A stretch of 64,000 nucleotides of DNA, taken from Neonectria sp. B-13 (lineage: Eukaryota > Ascomycota > Sordariomycetes > Hypocreales > Nectriaceae). This document shows positions 44,212-55,459 of the stretch, piece after piece (position 1 is the stretch's first letter; every line of letters begins with the position of its first letter). The position numbers and the translations under genes are program-made. A model generated the notes under the pieces. It saw only the letters and a list, made by a program, of their open reading frames with translations. It did no database searches and was not told the origin of the DNA. The stretch is from contig NOKP01000048.1 of the NCBI GenBank assembly GCA_002682825.1, positions 62,001 to 126,000 of the forward strand. The letters are read 5' to 3'.

Positions 44212-45264
44212 TCATGTCATAACACGGTGTTTCACTGTGGCCTTGTGTCTCTCAAGGCCATCCCTGCGCGCAAATTTTCGTTTTTTGGGCGGATTTGGAC
44301 AACCAGGAACGTCGCATCGCCATGGTTTCCGATGCTTATTGCAGTGTTGTCTGCGTTGGAGGTTAGCGGATGGTGAACGTGTCCGATAGATCTAGAAAGG
44401 CTAGAGGGACCAATTGGCAAGGCGTACGCGAATGATGAATTCCGGTCAAAGAGCACTAGGTCGCCGTCCTTGTTTACCCCACCCTTGTCGCATCTATGTC
44501 CCAGGGGACAGTAATACGAGCCCTTGCCTCTCTGTTTCAGTGCGTCCATGTCGATTCTGGCGAATTGTTCGTCCTCATCCTCTCCTGATTCGTCCGTCAT
44601 GGACATGTTATCGTCCGGTGACTGAGGACTTGACGGTGACATTTGCGAATTTGAGAGCATCTTTTGGCTGCTGTGGACTCTAGGTTCTACTTTCACCGGT
44701 GCTGGCGGGTGCAACAAAGGAGTTCGCTTTATGTCGTAGAAGTGGTGGGCTGTGTCAGGCGGCAACGCGAGAGGAGCTGGCTGCCAGATATCCTGGACCT
44801 CGCGGGAGAACTTCTCAGCCAGGTCCCGGATTTTGCTATCACGGGATGTTAGCCGTACTCGACCACGGCACATTGATGGATGATTGGTATGCAGGAGTGT
44901 CTTACCGGAGCCTTTGAACCTCAACATCCATTTTTACGATGGGAGACAGGTCGGAGACGTTGTTCACTCGCCTCGATTGCTCGTGCGCATCAGTAGCGGC
45001 CATCTCCACATGCGGTCCTGTAACCATGAGGTCGGTGAAGCTGGAGAAGACGCGTGCAACGTGGGTCAGGTAGTCGCCCATGTCAGTGACGACAGTTTTG
45101 GGCAGGGCTGACGGCGGCGCCGCGGCGGTTGGCGAGGGAGTCATGGCAACTTTGCTGATGGCATGGTCTAGCTGGCTGCGCACCAAGGAGTCTATGGAGC
45201 TGGTGCCGGCAGGTGCGGCTTTGATTCCGGACTCGAAAACCTGCACCACTGACGGCATCGACAT
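44212..45264 (-). CDS. C2H2-type zinc-finger protein, 3 exons, 301 aa, left copy
   Basis: A probable nuclear DNA-binding protein of a fungus-specific C2H2 group. Exons on the minus strand: 45264-44906, 44835-44428, 44350-44212 (906 nt). The third exon, found by its GTACGC donor and AACGCAG acceptor, supplies the zinc-finger C-terminus. It encodes the finger C268-x4-C273-x17-H291-x5-H297 within WRCDVPGCPNPPKKRKF and DGLERHKATVKH. An upstream zinc-like element has C229 and C235, then HCNKH at 258-262. The middle is acidic and Ser/Pro-rich (about residues 185-215, MTDESGEDEDEQ). The N-terminal ~120 residues show no domain I know. The stop at 44212-44214 directly follows the finger; related proteins may be longer, so a further 3' exon is possible. 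Target genes unknown. An identical inverted copy lies at 47964-49016. Confidence 0.8.
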
Positions 45265-46464
45265 GGTGTAAGGAGGGAGCTCGCCTGCGAGGGAGGCTAG
45301 TTTGCTTCAGACTATCCGCCCAAACAGAGCTACGGCTCCGGCCCAGTGCACTGGGCCAACCCCGCGGGACCTAGTGATAGCGGGCGCCTGGTGGCACGGA
45401 GACTAATCAAGGGAACGTCCAGGGCCAGCTTCGGCGGCGGAGACGGCGGAAGCAGCAAAAAAGAAAGCACCTTTGAAGGGGAGGGGGAGGGGAAGGGAAT
45501 GGTAGATAGCAGAAGGTTCGATGGAGTGACCGAGGGGTCGGGCCTAGGGGGCAGGGCTTGGGCTCAACAGAAGAAAAGGGATGCGCGAGTCGGTCGCGGA
45601 GGACGAGGCGTGGCCGTCGGGTAGATATTCATGGGCGGGCTGCGCGGTACTTCGTACTTGGACTCTTGGAGCGCGGTACTCTGATGGGGGGGCAGACCAG
45701 CAGCAAGCCAGCAACTGTTGGGCACACTCTCAGCTCTCTCGAAAACAGGCGGTGTCACTCGGTTGAGCGAGGAGGGTCTTGACGATGCCGCAAGCAGGTT
45801 GATGGCGACGGCGACGGCGACGGCGGCGGATATTTCGAGGTTTCGACAACGGGGCGGGCCAACGGACGGACGACCAGACGATCAAACGTTGCCTTCTTTG
45901 GTCCCGCGAGCCCTTGGACTCTGCTTCTTATGAGGCCGGTGAGAGGCAAGACACGCGGTGCCGGGCACGGGCACAGCTTTTTCGAAGGGGTGACTGGTGA
46001 TGAGGGAAGAGACAACAAGCAGACGTGAAAAGAGACAACAACCCCAGGGCGGCGCTAATGCAGGCGGGGACGCCACCAGCCGTCTCGCGGCTTGTACCTG
46101 GGCGCTGTTGGCACTGTCTCCCGTACGGAGTACGGAGTACACAGTAGCAGACGCAGACTTCGTATTGTCCATGGCAGCGACAGCGATAGCGATAGCTAGC
46201 CTTGAGAGCCCTGGAGTTGCTGGCCAGACTAGCCAGTCGATCAGTGTCCCCCTCGCACGAGCTTGCACATGGGGCCCTGGCCTAGTAGCCAATTGGTGTC
46301 CAATGGTGCATCTGATGACCCCCATCTCCCCTCTGTCCCCGGTATGGCCCATCTGCGGGCTGTAGACCGACCGTGGTGGCCCATCGGTGGCCCGTCCATC
46401 CATCGCGCGTCCGTTCATGACCCGCCCACCCATCGCCCATCCATCGCGCATCGACACACTAATC
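45265..46464. other. Upstream region of the C2H2 gene and gap-proximal repeats (left copy)
   Basis: It contains the presumed C2H2 promoter. The sequence becomes low-complexity toward the gap: a GGCGAC trinucleotide-like run at about 45805-45830, ACGGAGTAC doublets at about 46125-46140, and CCATC/CCCATC-rich sequence from about 46372 to 46464. No gene seen. Confidence 0.5.
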
Positions 46465-46564
46465 NNNNNNNNNNNNNNNNNNNNNNNNNNNNNNNNNNNN
46501 NNNNNNNNNNNNNNNNNNNNNNNNNNNNNNNNNNNNNNNNNNNNNNNNNNNNNNNNNNNNNNNN
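46465..46564. other. Assembly gap of exactly 100 N
   Basis: Exactly 100 unknown bases, the usual placeholder for a gap of unknown size. Any open frame or protein crossing it is meaningless. The flanks are low-complexity (CCATC-type on the left, GGGA tandem on the right). Confidence 0.99.
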
Positions 46565-46763
46565 AGGGAGGGAGGGAGGGACGGGGTGTTAGTGCGTGGC
46601 GTTCTAGACGGTGTGGTGGAAGGGATGTGCCAAGCCAAGATATCGTACATAAGGTAGGGAATAACTAGTACCGTGATGATCGTTGACTCCGACTCCCACT
46701 CCGCGCGTGCGTTGGTGATGGTTGGGCCGCAGCATGCACAAGTATTACGTAGATTGATTGATT
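46565..46763. other. 199-bp sequence unique to the right side of the gap
   Basis: Begins with a tandem AGGG run and ends with GATT repeats just before the right arm. It has no counterpart left of the gap, so it extends the right-hand contig 199 bp beyond the end of the left arm. No gene seen. Confidence 0.9.
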
Positions 46764-47963
46764 GATTAGTGTGTCGATGCGCGATGGATGGGCGATGGGT
46801 GGGCGGGTCATGAACGGACGCGCGATGGATGGACGGGCCACCGATGGGCCACCACGGTCGGTCTACAGCCCGCAGATGGGCCATACCGGGGACAGAGGGG
46901 AGATGGGGGTCATCAGATGCACCATTGGACACCAATTGGCTACTAGGCCAGGGCCCCATGTGCAAGCTCGTGCGAGGGGGACACTGATCGACTGGCTAGT
47001 CTGGCCAGCAACTCCAGGGCTCTCAAGGCTAGCTATCGCTATCGCTGTCGCTGCCATGGACAATACGAAGTCTGCGTCTGCTACTGTGTACTCCGTACTC
47101 CGTACGGGAGACAGTGCCAACAGCGCCCAGGTACAAGCCGCGAGACGGCTGGTGGCGTCCCCGCCTGCATTAGCGCCGCCCTGGGGTTGTTGTCTCTTTT
47201 CACGTCTGCTTGTTGTCTCTTCCCTCATCACCAGTCACCCCTTCGAAAAAGCTGTGCCCGTGCCCGGCACCGCGTGTCTTGCCTCTCACCGGCCTCATAA
47301 GAAGCAGAGTCCAAGGGCTCGCGGGACCAAAGAAGGCAACGTTTGATCGTCTGGTCGTCCGTCCGTTGGCCCGCCCCGTTGTCGAAACCTCGAAATATCC
47401 GCCGCCGTCGCCGTCGCCGTCGCCATCAACCTGCTTGCGGCATCGTCAAGACCCTCCTCGCTCAACCGAGTGACACCGCCTGTTTTCGAGAGAGCTGAGA
47501 GTGTGCCCAACAGTTGCTGGCTTGCTGCTGGTCTGCCCCCCCATCAGAGTACCGCGCTCCAAGAGTCCAAGTACGAAGTACCGCGCAGCCCGCCCATGAA
47601 TATCTACCCGACGGCCACGCCTCGTCCTCCGCGACCGACTCGCGCATCCCTTTTCTTCTGTTGAGCCCAAGCCCTGCCCCCTAGGCCCGACCCCTCGGTC
47701 ACTCCATCGAACCTTCTGCTATCTACCATTCCCTTCCCCTCCCCCTCCCCTTCAAAGGTGCTTTCTTTTTTGCTGCTTCCGCCGTCTCCGCCGCCGAAGC
47801 TGGCCCTGGACGTTCCCTTGATTAGTCTCCGTGCCACCAGGCGCCCGCTATCACTAGGTCCCGCGGGGTTGGCCCAGTGCACTGGGCCGGAGCCGTAGCT
47901 CTGTTTGGGCGGATAGTCTGAAGCAAACTAGCCTCCCTCGCAGGCGAGCTCCCTCCTTACACC
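46764..47963. other. Upstream region of the C2H2 gene (right copy)
   Basis: Mirror of 45265-46464: presumed promoter plus low-complexity sequence next to the arm end. No gene seen. Confidence 0.5.
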
Positions 47964-49016
47964 ATGTCGATGCCGTCAGTGGTGCAGGTTTTCGAGTCCG
48001 GAATCAAAGCCGCACCTGCCGGCACCAGCTCCATAGACTCCTTGGTGCGCAGCCAGCTAGACCATGCCATCAGCAAAGTTGCCATGACTCCCTCGCCAAC
48101 CGCCGCGGCGCCGCCGTCAGCCCTGCCCAAAACTGTCGTCACTGACATGGGCGACTACCTGACCCACGTTGCACGCGTCTTCTCCAGCTTCACCGACCTC
48201 ATGGTTACAGGACCGCATGTGGAGATGGCCGCTACTGATGCGCACGAGCAATCGAGGCGAGTGAACAACGTCTCCGACCTGTCTCCCATCGTAAAAATGG
48301 ATGTTGAGGTTCAAAGGCTCCGGTAAGACACTCCTGCATACCAATCATCCATCAATGTGCCGTGGTCGAGTACGGCTAACATCCCGTGATAGCAAAATCC
48401 GGGACCTGGCTGAGAAGTTCTCCCGCGAGGTCCAGGATATCTGGCAGCCAGCTCCTCTCGCGTTGCCGCCTGACACAGCCCACCACTTCTACGACATAAA
48501 GCGAACTCCTTTGTTGCACCCGCCAGCACCGGTGAAAGTAGAACCTAGAGTCCACAGCAGCCAAAAGATGCTCTCAAATTCGCAAATGTCACCGTCAAGT
48601 CCTCAGTCACCGGACGATAACATGTCCATGACGGACGAATCAGGAGAGGATGAGGACGAACAATTCGCCAGAATCGACATGGACGCACTGAAACAGAGAG
48701 GCAAGGGCTCGTATTACTGTCCCCTGGGACATAGATGCGACAAGGGTGGGGTAAACAAGGACGGCGACCTAGTGCTCTTTGACCGGAATTCATCATTCGC
48801 GTACGCCTTGCCAATTGGTCCCTCTAGCCTTTCTAGATCTATCGGACACGTTCACCATCCGCTAACCTCCAACGCAGACAACACTGCAATAAGCATCGGA
48901 AACCATGGCGATGCGACGTTCCTGGTTGTCCAAATCCGCCCAAAAAACGAAAATTTGCGCGCAGGGATGGCCTTGAGAGACACAAGGCCACAGTGAAACA
49001 CCGTGTTATGACATGA
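47964..49016 (+). CDS. C2H2-type zinc-finger protein, 301 aa, right (inverted) copy
   Basis: Identical inverted copy of the gene at 44212-45264. Exons 47964-48322, 48393-48800, 48878-49016. The start is the first of two close ATGs (ACCATGTCGATG). All zinc ligands are preserved, so both copies would make the same protein if both are real. The copies are head-to-head across the gap, about 2.7 kb apart counting the 100 N. Confidence 0.8.
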
Positions 49017-52000
49017 TGATGATGAGAGCCTGGTCAGACGATAGACTTGTGCGCTTTCTTTTGGGGGCGGCATGATCATGACCGGTCAGTTGCCCGCCCC
49101 CTCTAGACTAGATTATGATTGGAAGACGAAGGCCGGTGAAAGAATGCTGCGAGGCGGCGAGGAGAGCCTAAGCTGCCCGATATGCAGCACGCACCCATTG
49201 GCCACGTCCTACATCCGATGTAGTAGTAGACAGCGTCGGCCGAAGTACCCTTTCCAGCCAGCCCCCACAGCTGGCTGATGGCGGCTGCAAGTCGCACGAC
49301 GGAAACTCTTCGTCTTCGTCTGGAACCTGCGAGTTCCCGAAATAATTCAGAGGACCGGCATGCCATGGTCATACTGCTCGAGGAGGTGGAAAAGATGGGA
49401 CGCGGGAAATGGGCACGCTGACTTGGTGTCTGTGCTATTCCGGGGGGGCTTCAGCTCCCAAACGAGCTCCATCATCAGTACCAATCACTCGTCGAATAAG
49501 ACTTTTCCCATTGGTGGCGAGGAGTTGATTTCTTTGCTTCTCACAGTAATGATGGACTCGACCGGTCAGTCTTGAGACATTGACCGATAAATGCCGCCAA
49601 GGAGGAATAACAAACGACAACTAGCCCGTTGAGGAAAACAGGCAAATCACTCGAAGCGCCAGCACACTCGACACCCTTTCTTTTCTTTGAAACAAATCAG
49701 GTCGGGACTTGCTTGCATAGGCGACGACGCGGGTCGGTGTGCCCAAGCAAATGGTCGGACTTTTGAGGTCAGAAATAGATGGAACATTTCGCTTACCGGA
49801 CGGACATGCTTAGTTGCACAGCCGCTACGAGAGAGTCCTGGAGTCGTATGACCGCGCCCGAATCCTTCGAGAAGAAGGAAGCACAGCCACGTTCGGGGTG
49901 GGTGTGAAACGAGGTTCAGTTTCGTCGGGCTGCTGTTGGCCGCGACACGGCACAGGAAACCGCGGGGGTGGAATCGACCTTGGCTTGGCTCATCTCATAC
50001 CTAGCCTCATGGCCCTCATGGCAGCAGCGCAGTGGGGTGCACCAGGTACGTGGGACGGGCTTGTGCGGAGGGTCTTCGGCTCCGTATCTCTGCGGCACCT
50101 AAATGACGCGCAGAAGGAAAATGTGCCGGGAGTTGCAGTCGTATGTGACAAGTCTGCCGAGGGTTGCATCGGCCAAGCACCGTGTAAGTGCGTAAGGCCG
50201 GTCAGGGCGACGAAGCGGCGCATCTCACACAACAAAATCTCTTGCCCGTCCATTGCCCTGCAGGATCACCCCCAGGACCGGGATCATGGATGGTAGAAAA
50301 ATCGCATGTTCGATGCTCGGAGATCAAAGAGGACGGACCACTTGGGGTAGAGTAGCATGGGAAGAGGGCCAAAGAGAAGCAAGGGGGACTTAAACTGACG
50401 AGAGAGACTCCAGTCATGACGATGTCATGAGGCGGATGGATTCAGGGGCAGCAGCCGGTCTGATTGGGCACCGACGCGGATGAGGCCCATAATCAAGGGT
50501 TCAGCATGGTGCCTCAATCCAGGCTTTGCGATCCGATCTCAATGGTCCATCTCCTCTTCTCCACACACACTCAGTCGCTCACACACATTTGCCTCGCAAA
50601 TCGCAAATCGCAATTGCACTCACACCCATCCAGATGAGCTCACTGCACGCTCCGCTCAACCCTCAGTGGCGCACGTGGCTGTTCAACGGTGCGGGTCTAG
50701 AGCAAGAAGGACCCAGGAGTTTGAGGTTGACATGGATCGGGGGAGAGGATTCGAGGAGAGGCGGTAAGAGAGGCGGGAGGACAAACGGGGTGACAAACGA
50801 GACGAGGAGACAAACGAGGCAACGCCCGTGAGGCAAGAGGTGAGAAGAGGAGAGACGAGGGGGGAGAGGAGAGGGAACAAGGGGGACCAGGCGACCAGGC
50901 GGTGTGGTTCGTCTCCTTACATCAACTCGAGGGGAGCGACGGCAAGACGGAAAGTAACGGGCGTGTCACGACAACCGGGCTAGGGTTGAACCAGTGTAAA
51001 GACATTAATCATACCTACGTATAGTAGGGAGGTACTTCGTAGAGCGGTAGGAAGGTAGTTGCCGGGAGAGAAGAGTCAACAGTATCAAGGCTGGGCATTA
51101 CTCGGTCGCTGGACCCATGGATTGGCTGCCCTCAACCTTGTGCGTATGACCCGGAGAGTAGATCTCGTGGGGATCCCAACAGGCGACCCCCCGCTAATGC
51201 GTGGCGCTTGTGGATTTTCCCAGAGACGATGCATGTCAGGGGATTGGACTGGGCCGGAATGCGCAGTAGACCGGGGGGAGAAGAGACGCCTCTGTGCTTT
51301 TGGAACTGGAGCCAACAACGGGCGGCGAACGCAGCAGCAGCAGAAGTAAAACGTAGTGCAACGCCGCCGCACGGGAGGGAACACATACTACCACGACTAA
51401 CTACTACAGTCGGGCTCCCGAGACGAGGCGGAGAAAGACAAGCCACAGGAGTAAATGCAGTACAGGGCGGGTGACCACTGACACGAAGCCACCGAAAGCG
51501 TCAAGAAAGCGGCTGGCGTCCAGGCGCCACGAAAAGACACCAACGACAAACGAATACACCAACCATCCCAAGTGCGGCAACACGAAATGGAGCAAGTCGG
51601 ACGGAACCTTACACAGCAATTTTTTTTTCCTTTTCGTTACTTTAGCTGCTAGGATGTTTTGCTTTTCCCATTTTTGGGAAGGGGGGCGTACAAAGTACAA
51701 TATTTGTACACCGAGTAGATAGAGAGAGAAGGGAAGCTTTTCTCTTCTCTCTCCTCGCTCGTTGTTAGCTCGTCGCACCCGGCACCGAGACTAAGTGCCG
51801 TCCGTTCTCTTGTCATCTCCAATGCGGTACGACATGGTACAACAACAGCCTCGTTTTCCCCTTCGTTTCCACCCCGGTCGTCCAAACAACGTCCCGGGTG
51901 CCCCCTTCGCCAGATGCCGGTGGGACACGTCAATCTCACTTTGCTCCTTCGACGGTAGCCCCCATCGGCGTCGAAGAGATTCTAGGCCTTCGTACTACTC

Positions 52001-52681
52001 ATGTACATTCAAGCACTCCCCATGCACGTGTGGTACTTCATACATACTACTTAGACATGAGCCGTCGGCTCCACGATTTGTGGCTGGAGTCGTCCCAGCT
52101 CCTAAGTTACCCAACTAGTCAACTGGGATGCTGGCAACTGGCAACTGGGATTCTGACTCTGGGATACTAGACCTAGCACTGGGATTCTGTCACTGGTGAC
52201 TTGACTGGGGCCGCAAGTGGACCACGAGGAATAGCTCGTGGAGTTCCGGGTGCCCTTTGACGGTGCCTGGCCTTACGCCCTTACCAGGCCTTTTTTTGTG
52301 TGCCTTGCCGTGTGGCCCTGCTTGCCTCGCCTACCGACCGACTTGCCGGCCAACGCCTACGTGCTTGGTTGCTTGCGGCTTGCGGCTTGCGGCTTGCTGG
52401 TCTCCCGACCGCTACTCCCATCCTCGTTCTTGGCTCCCGAAGCCCGGTCCGGAGCTTGGCTTTGGGGGAGAAGAGGAGACGGCGGACGGTGGAGGGGGGG
52501 GTGGTGGGATGAAGGTTAAAATAATATAAAGCTACCGCCACGCGCGCCCATGTTGCTCTCGACGCCGGACGAGCCTTTCACTTACTCCCAAGGGGCCTCT
52601 CACATCTCTTGCGCCGCGAATTGGCTAACCAGATCACTTCTTTTGATACCCGATACCCGATACCCCCCCAAAAACACAACC
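49017..52681. other. 3.7-kb intergenic region (right copy)
   Basis: Mirror of 40547-44211. Coding-like fragments are at 49278-49421 and 49823-49915 on the plus strand. The TATA box of the amadoriase-like copy is at 52524-52531. No complete gene supported. Confidence 0.45.
52524..52531 (+). promoter_or_regulatory. TATA box of the amadoriase-like gene (right copy)
   Basis: ATATAAAG about 150 bp upstream of the ATG at 52682, the mirror of the left-copy element. Confidence 0.45.
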
Positions 52682-54193
52682 ATGGCTTCTCCTTCTCCCT
52701 CTGTCCTCATCATCGGGGCTGGCAACTTCGGTGCCGCCACGGCCCTGTCCCTCATCAAGAAGGGCGACGTCAAAGTGACCCTTGTCGATACGGCGGGCTT
52801 CCCGAACCCCAGAGCCGCGTCTCATGACATCAACAAGATCGTTCGGGATGACTACCCGGACAGGCTCTACATGCGTATGCTGGCCAAGGCCATGCCCCTC
52901 TGGCGGCAGGACGAACTGTACAAGACGTGGTATCACGAGGTGGGCATGCTGCGGGCAGACGCGACGTCGTTTGGCGAGGAGAGCATCGCCTCATACCGCG
53001 ACATGGGCATCGCCAACGACTCGGAGCTGCTGCCCGTGGACGAGGTGCGGCGGCGCTGGAACGGGGCGCTGGCCACGGCCGACTTCAAGGGCGTGGACCA
53101 CGTGCTGTTCAACCCCAACGTCGGCTTCGCACGGGCGGACAAGGCTCTTGGCGCGGTGGTGCAGGCGGCCGTGGACCTGGGCGTCGAGTACGTGGTGGGC
53201 GAGATGAGCTCGCTGGAGTTTGGCGCCGACGGCGAGTGCACCGGCGTCGTGATGCGGGACGGCTCGACGATGCGCGCCGACAAGATCTTGCTGGCCACGG
53301 GCGCCAGGACAGCGTCGCTTCTGGCGCAGAGCGCGCGAGAGAGGACGCAGCTGCATGCCGGCGACCGGCTGTTGGCCACGGGCGCCGTCAGCTTCTACGC
53401 GAAGCTGCACGGTGCGCAGAAGGACAAGTTTGCGTCGATTCCGGTGTTGAAGAACTGCTTGCCGCAGGTCAAAGGTAGGGGGGGTTCCTCCAATTGGAGA
53501 ATTACGTCACGCAAACGGCCCGGCTGACTTCTCTTTTCACAGGCGAGGGCATGTCCATTCTGGACGACGGCACCATCAAGTTCAACTGCGACCTCTGCTT
53601 CACCAACTACCAAGTCTTCCCGCCCACCGGTGAGGCCATGTCCGTTGTCCCGGACCAGTCCATGTACAACACGTGGACAGGCCCGCGGTTCCTCAAGTTC
53701 TTCGAGGACCGCGCGCGGCGGACGCTCAATGGGCTGTACGGCAAGGAGGTCGAGAAGATCAAGATCGAGGCCTATCGGATGTGCTGGTATGTGGAATGCA
53801 ACGACCCCCGAGCTCCTTCGCGCCGCGCCGCGTGCGCCTCCTCCTTCCTTCTCCCCCCGCATCCCGCATCTCGCATCCCGCATCGTGACGAAGCAATAAT
53901 CCTGACTGACCGGTGTACCAAACAGGGACGCATCCACGCCGACACATGACTTCCTCATCTCACCGCACCCGCACTGCAACAACCTGTACCTGGCGACGGG
54001 CGGGTCGTTCCACGGATGGAAGTTCCTGCCTGTCATCGGCGACTACGTCGTGGACATGATGCAGGGCACCCTGGCCAGCGACTATGCGGATCGGTGGGCC
54101 TGGGACAGGAAGGGTGGCGATGGGCACTCGGCAAATCCCACGTACCAGATTGTCGGGGACCTGCAGGACTGGACCCGCGGATGGGCCAACTAA
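52682..54193 (+). CDS. Fructosyl amino acid oxidase (amadoriase)-like enzyme, 434 aa, right (inverted) copy
   Basis: Identical inverted copy of the gene at 39035-40546. Exons 52682-53474, 53543-53786, 53926-54193, with introns of 68 and 139 bp. The Rossmann motif, the putative flavin-linking Cys345 and the C-terminal GGSFHGWKFLP run are all intact. Confidence 0.88.
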
Positions 54194-54429
54194 CCGACTT
54201 ACTTGCCTTGAGTTGAGATGATGCCGGCCTAGGAATGGGACAGCAAAAGAAGAAAAGAAAAAAGAGGGGGAAAAAGAAGCCAAACGCGGGCGGGCGAACC
54301 GACAGAATCAAGCAACCAGTCAACCAGTCAACCAGCCATCCCTTCCTGGAACAAACCAGGGTCTGTCTGGGGCGGTTGGACAGTGGCGCGGACGGATCAT
54401 GACCCTTGGCGCTGGTGTTGGAGGCGTCG

Positions 54430-54453
54430 CTGGCGCTGGCGCTGGCGCTGGCG
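54430..54453. repeat. (CTGGCG)4 microsatellite (right copy)
   Basis: Mirror of the CGCCAG repeat at 38775-38798, with the same unit number. Confidence 0.85.
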
Positions 54454-55429
54454 GCGGAGCAGTGCAGCGCATCACAGTGAGCAGGCGGACCGACACCAGA
54501 TCTGATGGACCGACGAAACAACGACAGCATCCATATTCGACACCATGACGGGAAAATGACGACTGTTTGACTATTTCCTGACGGGCCTTCTATCATGGGC
54601 AAAATGCTGCCGCATACGCTTCCGCCTCCGCCTCCGCTCCCGACCCGGTTTCCTATCAGGCCGCCGCCTCGCCCGTCCGCCGCCCAACCTCCGGGCAGTG
54701 GGCAGAAGGCTTTATCACGACTGAGAAAATGTTGGACAGCAGTTGTCTCCGCTTGGGGCTTACAAGGCTGGATGGGATAAGGCCGCATGATGGAGTTCAT
54801 CTGTTTTTCTTCTTCTTCTCTTTCCTATTCGTTTCTTCTTTTTGTGTTCCCCTAATGTCCTTTTTCTGACATCCTTGCTACTTTTTGGCTGTTGGTTAGC
54901 TTGCTTTTTCTCCATCGATCGCCCATCATATCCCTATTCCATGCCTTTGCATACCATCATCGCATACCCCCCGCTACCCCTTTTGGTCACCCCTGCTGCA
55001 TCCGGCCTATTGCTTCTTCGCTATGTCTTTTTACTTTCTTTTTCCCTCGTTTGCCTCGTCGCCAAAAGTTGAGGTTACAGCACCCTGGCAGTCAGCCGAC
55101 AGGGGGTAGGGATGATCTCTTTACGAGATGCGGAGTACGGGATGGCTTTGAGGCCCAGTTCATTGCGATATCCATGGTTTCCTTTTTTTTCCTTTTCTTT
55201 TTTTCTTGGGGCTTTCTAATCGTCTCGCTCGGCTTTGACGCACCCACTGCTAGCCAGCATGTTCCCAATTACCAAAACGGTTGAGAGGGCGAGCAAAGGG
55301 TTGCGCGGAAGGTACGGAGAGCGAGACCGGAGATTGAGGGAACGAGGAACAGGGAACAGGCTGGTTGGTGGACAAAGAGAGCAAAAGCAAGAGAGAGGCC
55401 GTTGTTACAAAGAGACAGATTTACAATAT

Positions 55430-55459
55430 ACGCACACGCACACGCACACGCACACGCAC
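55430..55459. repeat. (ACGCAC)5 microsatellite (right copy)
   Basis: Mirror of the GTGCGT repeat at 37769-37798, with the same unit number. Confidence 0.9.

Larger units (their letters stand above)
29228..46464 (+). repeat. Left arm of a giant perfect inverted repeat (at least 17,237 bp)
   Basis: Each position x here pairs with 93,228-x on the other strand of 46764-64000. Checks at both ends, at all three genes, at both microsatellites and through the intergenic DNA show the same constant sum, so there is no insertion or deletion. Translated frames in both arms are identical. The left limit is set only by the window's right edge, so the true arm may be longer. It contains most of the sulfite reductase gene, the amadoriase-like gene and the C2H2 gene. 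Confidence 0.97.

Noticed and set aside
46263..46965. Open frames running through the N gap on both strands
   Set aside because: They contain unknown residues from the 100-N placeholder, and their flanking parts are low-complexity repeats; no real protein can be claimed.
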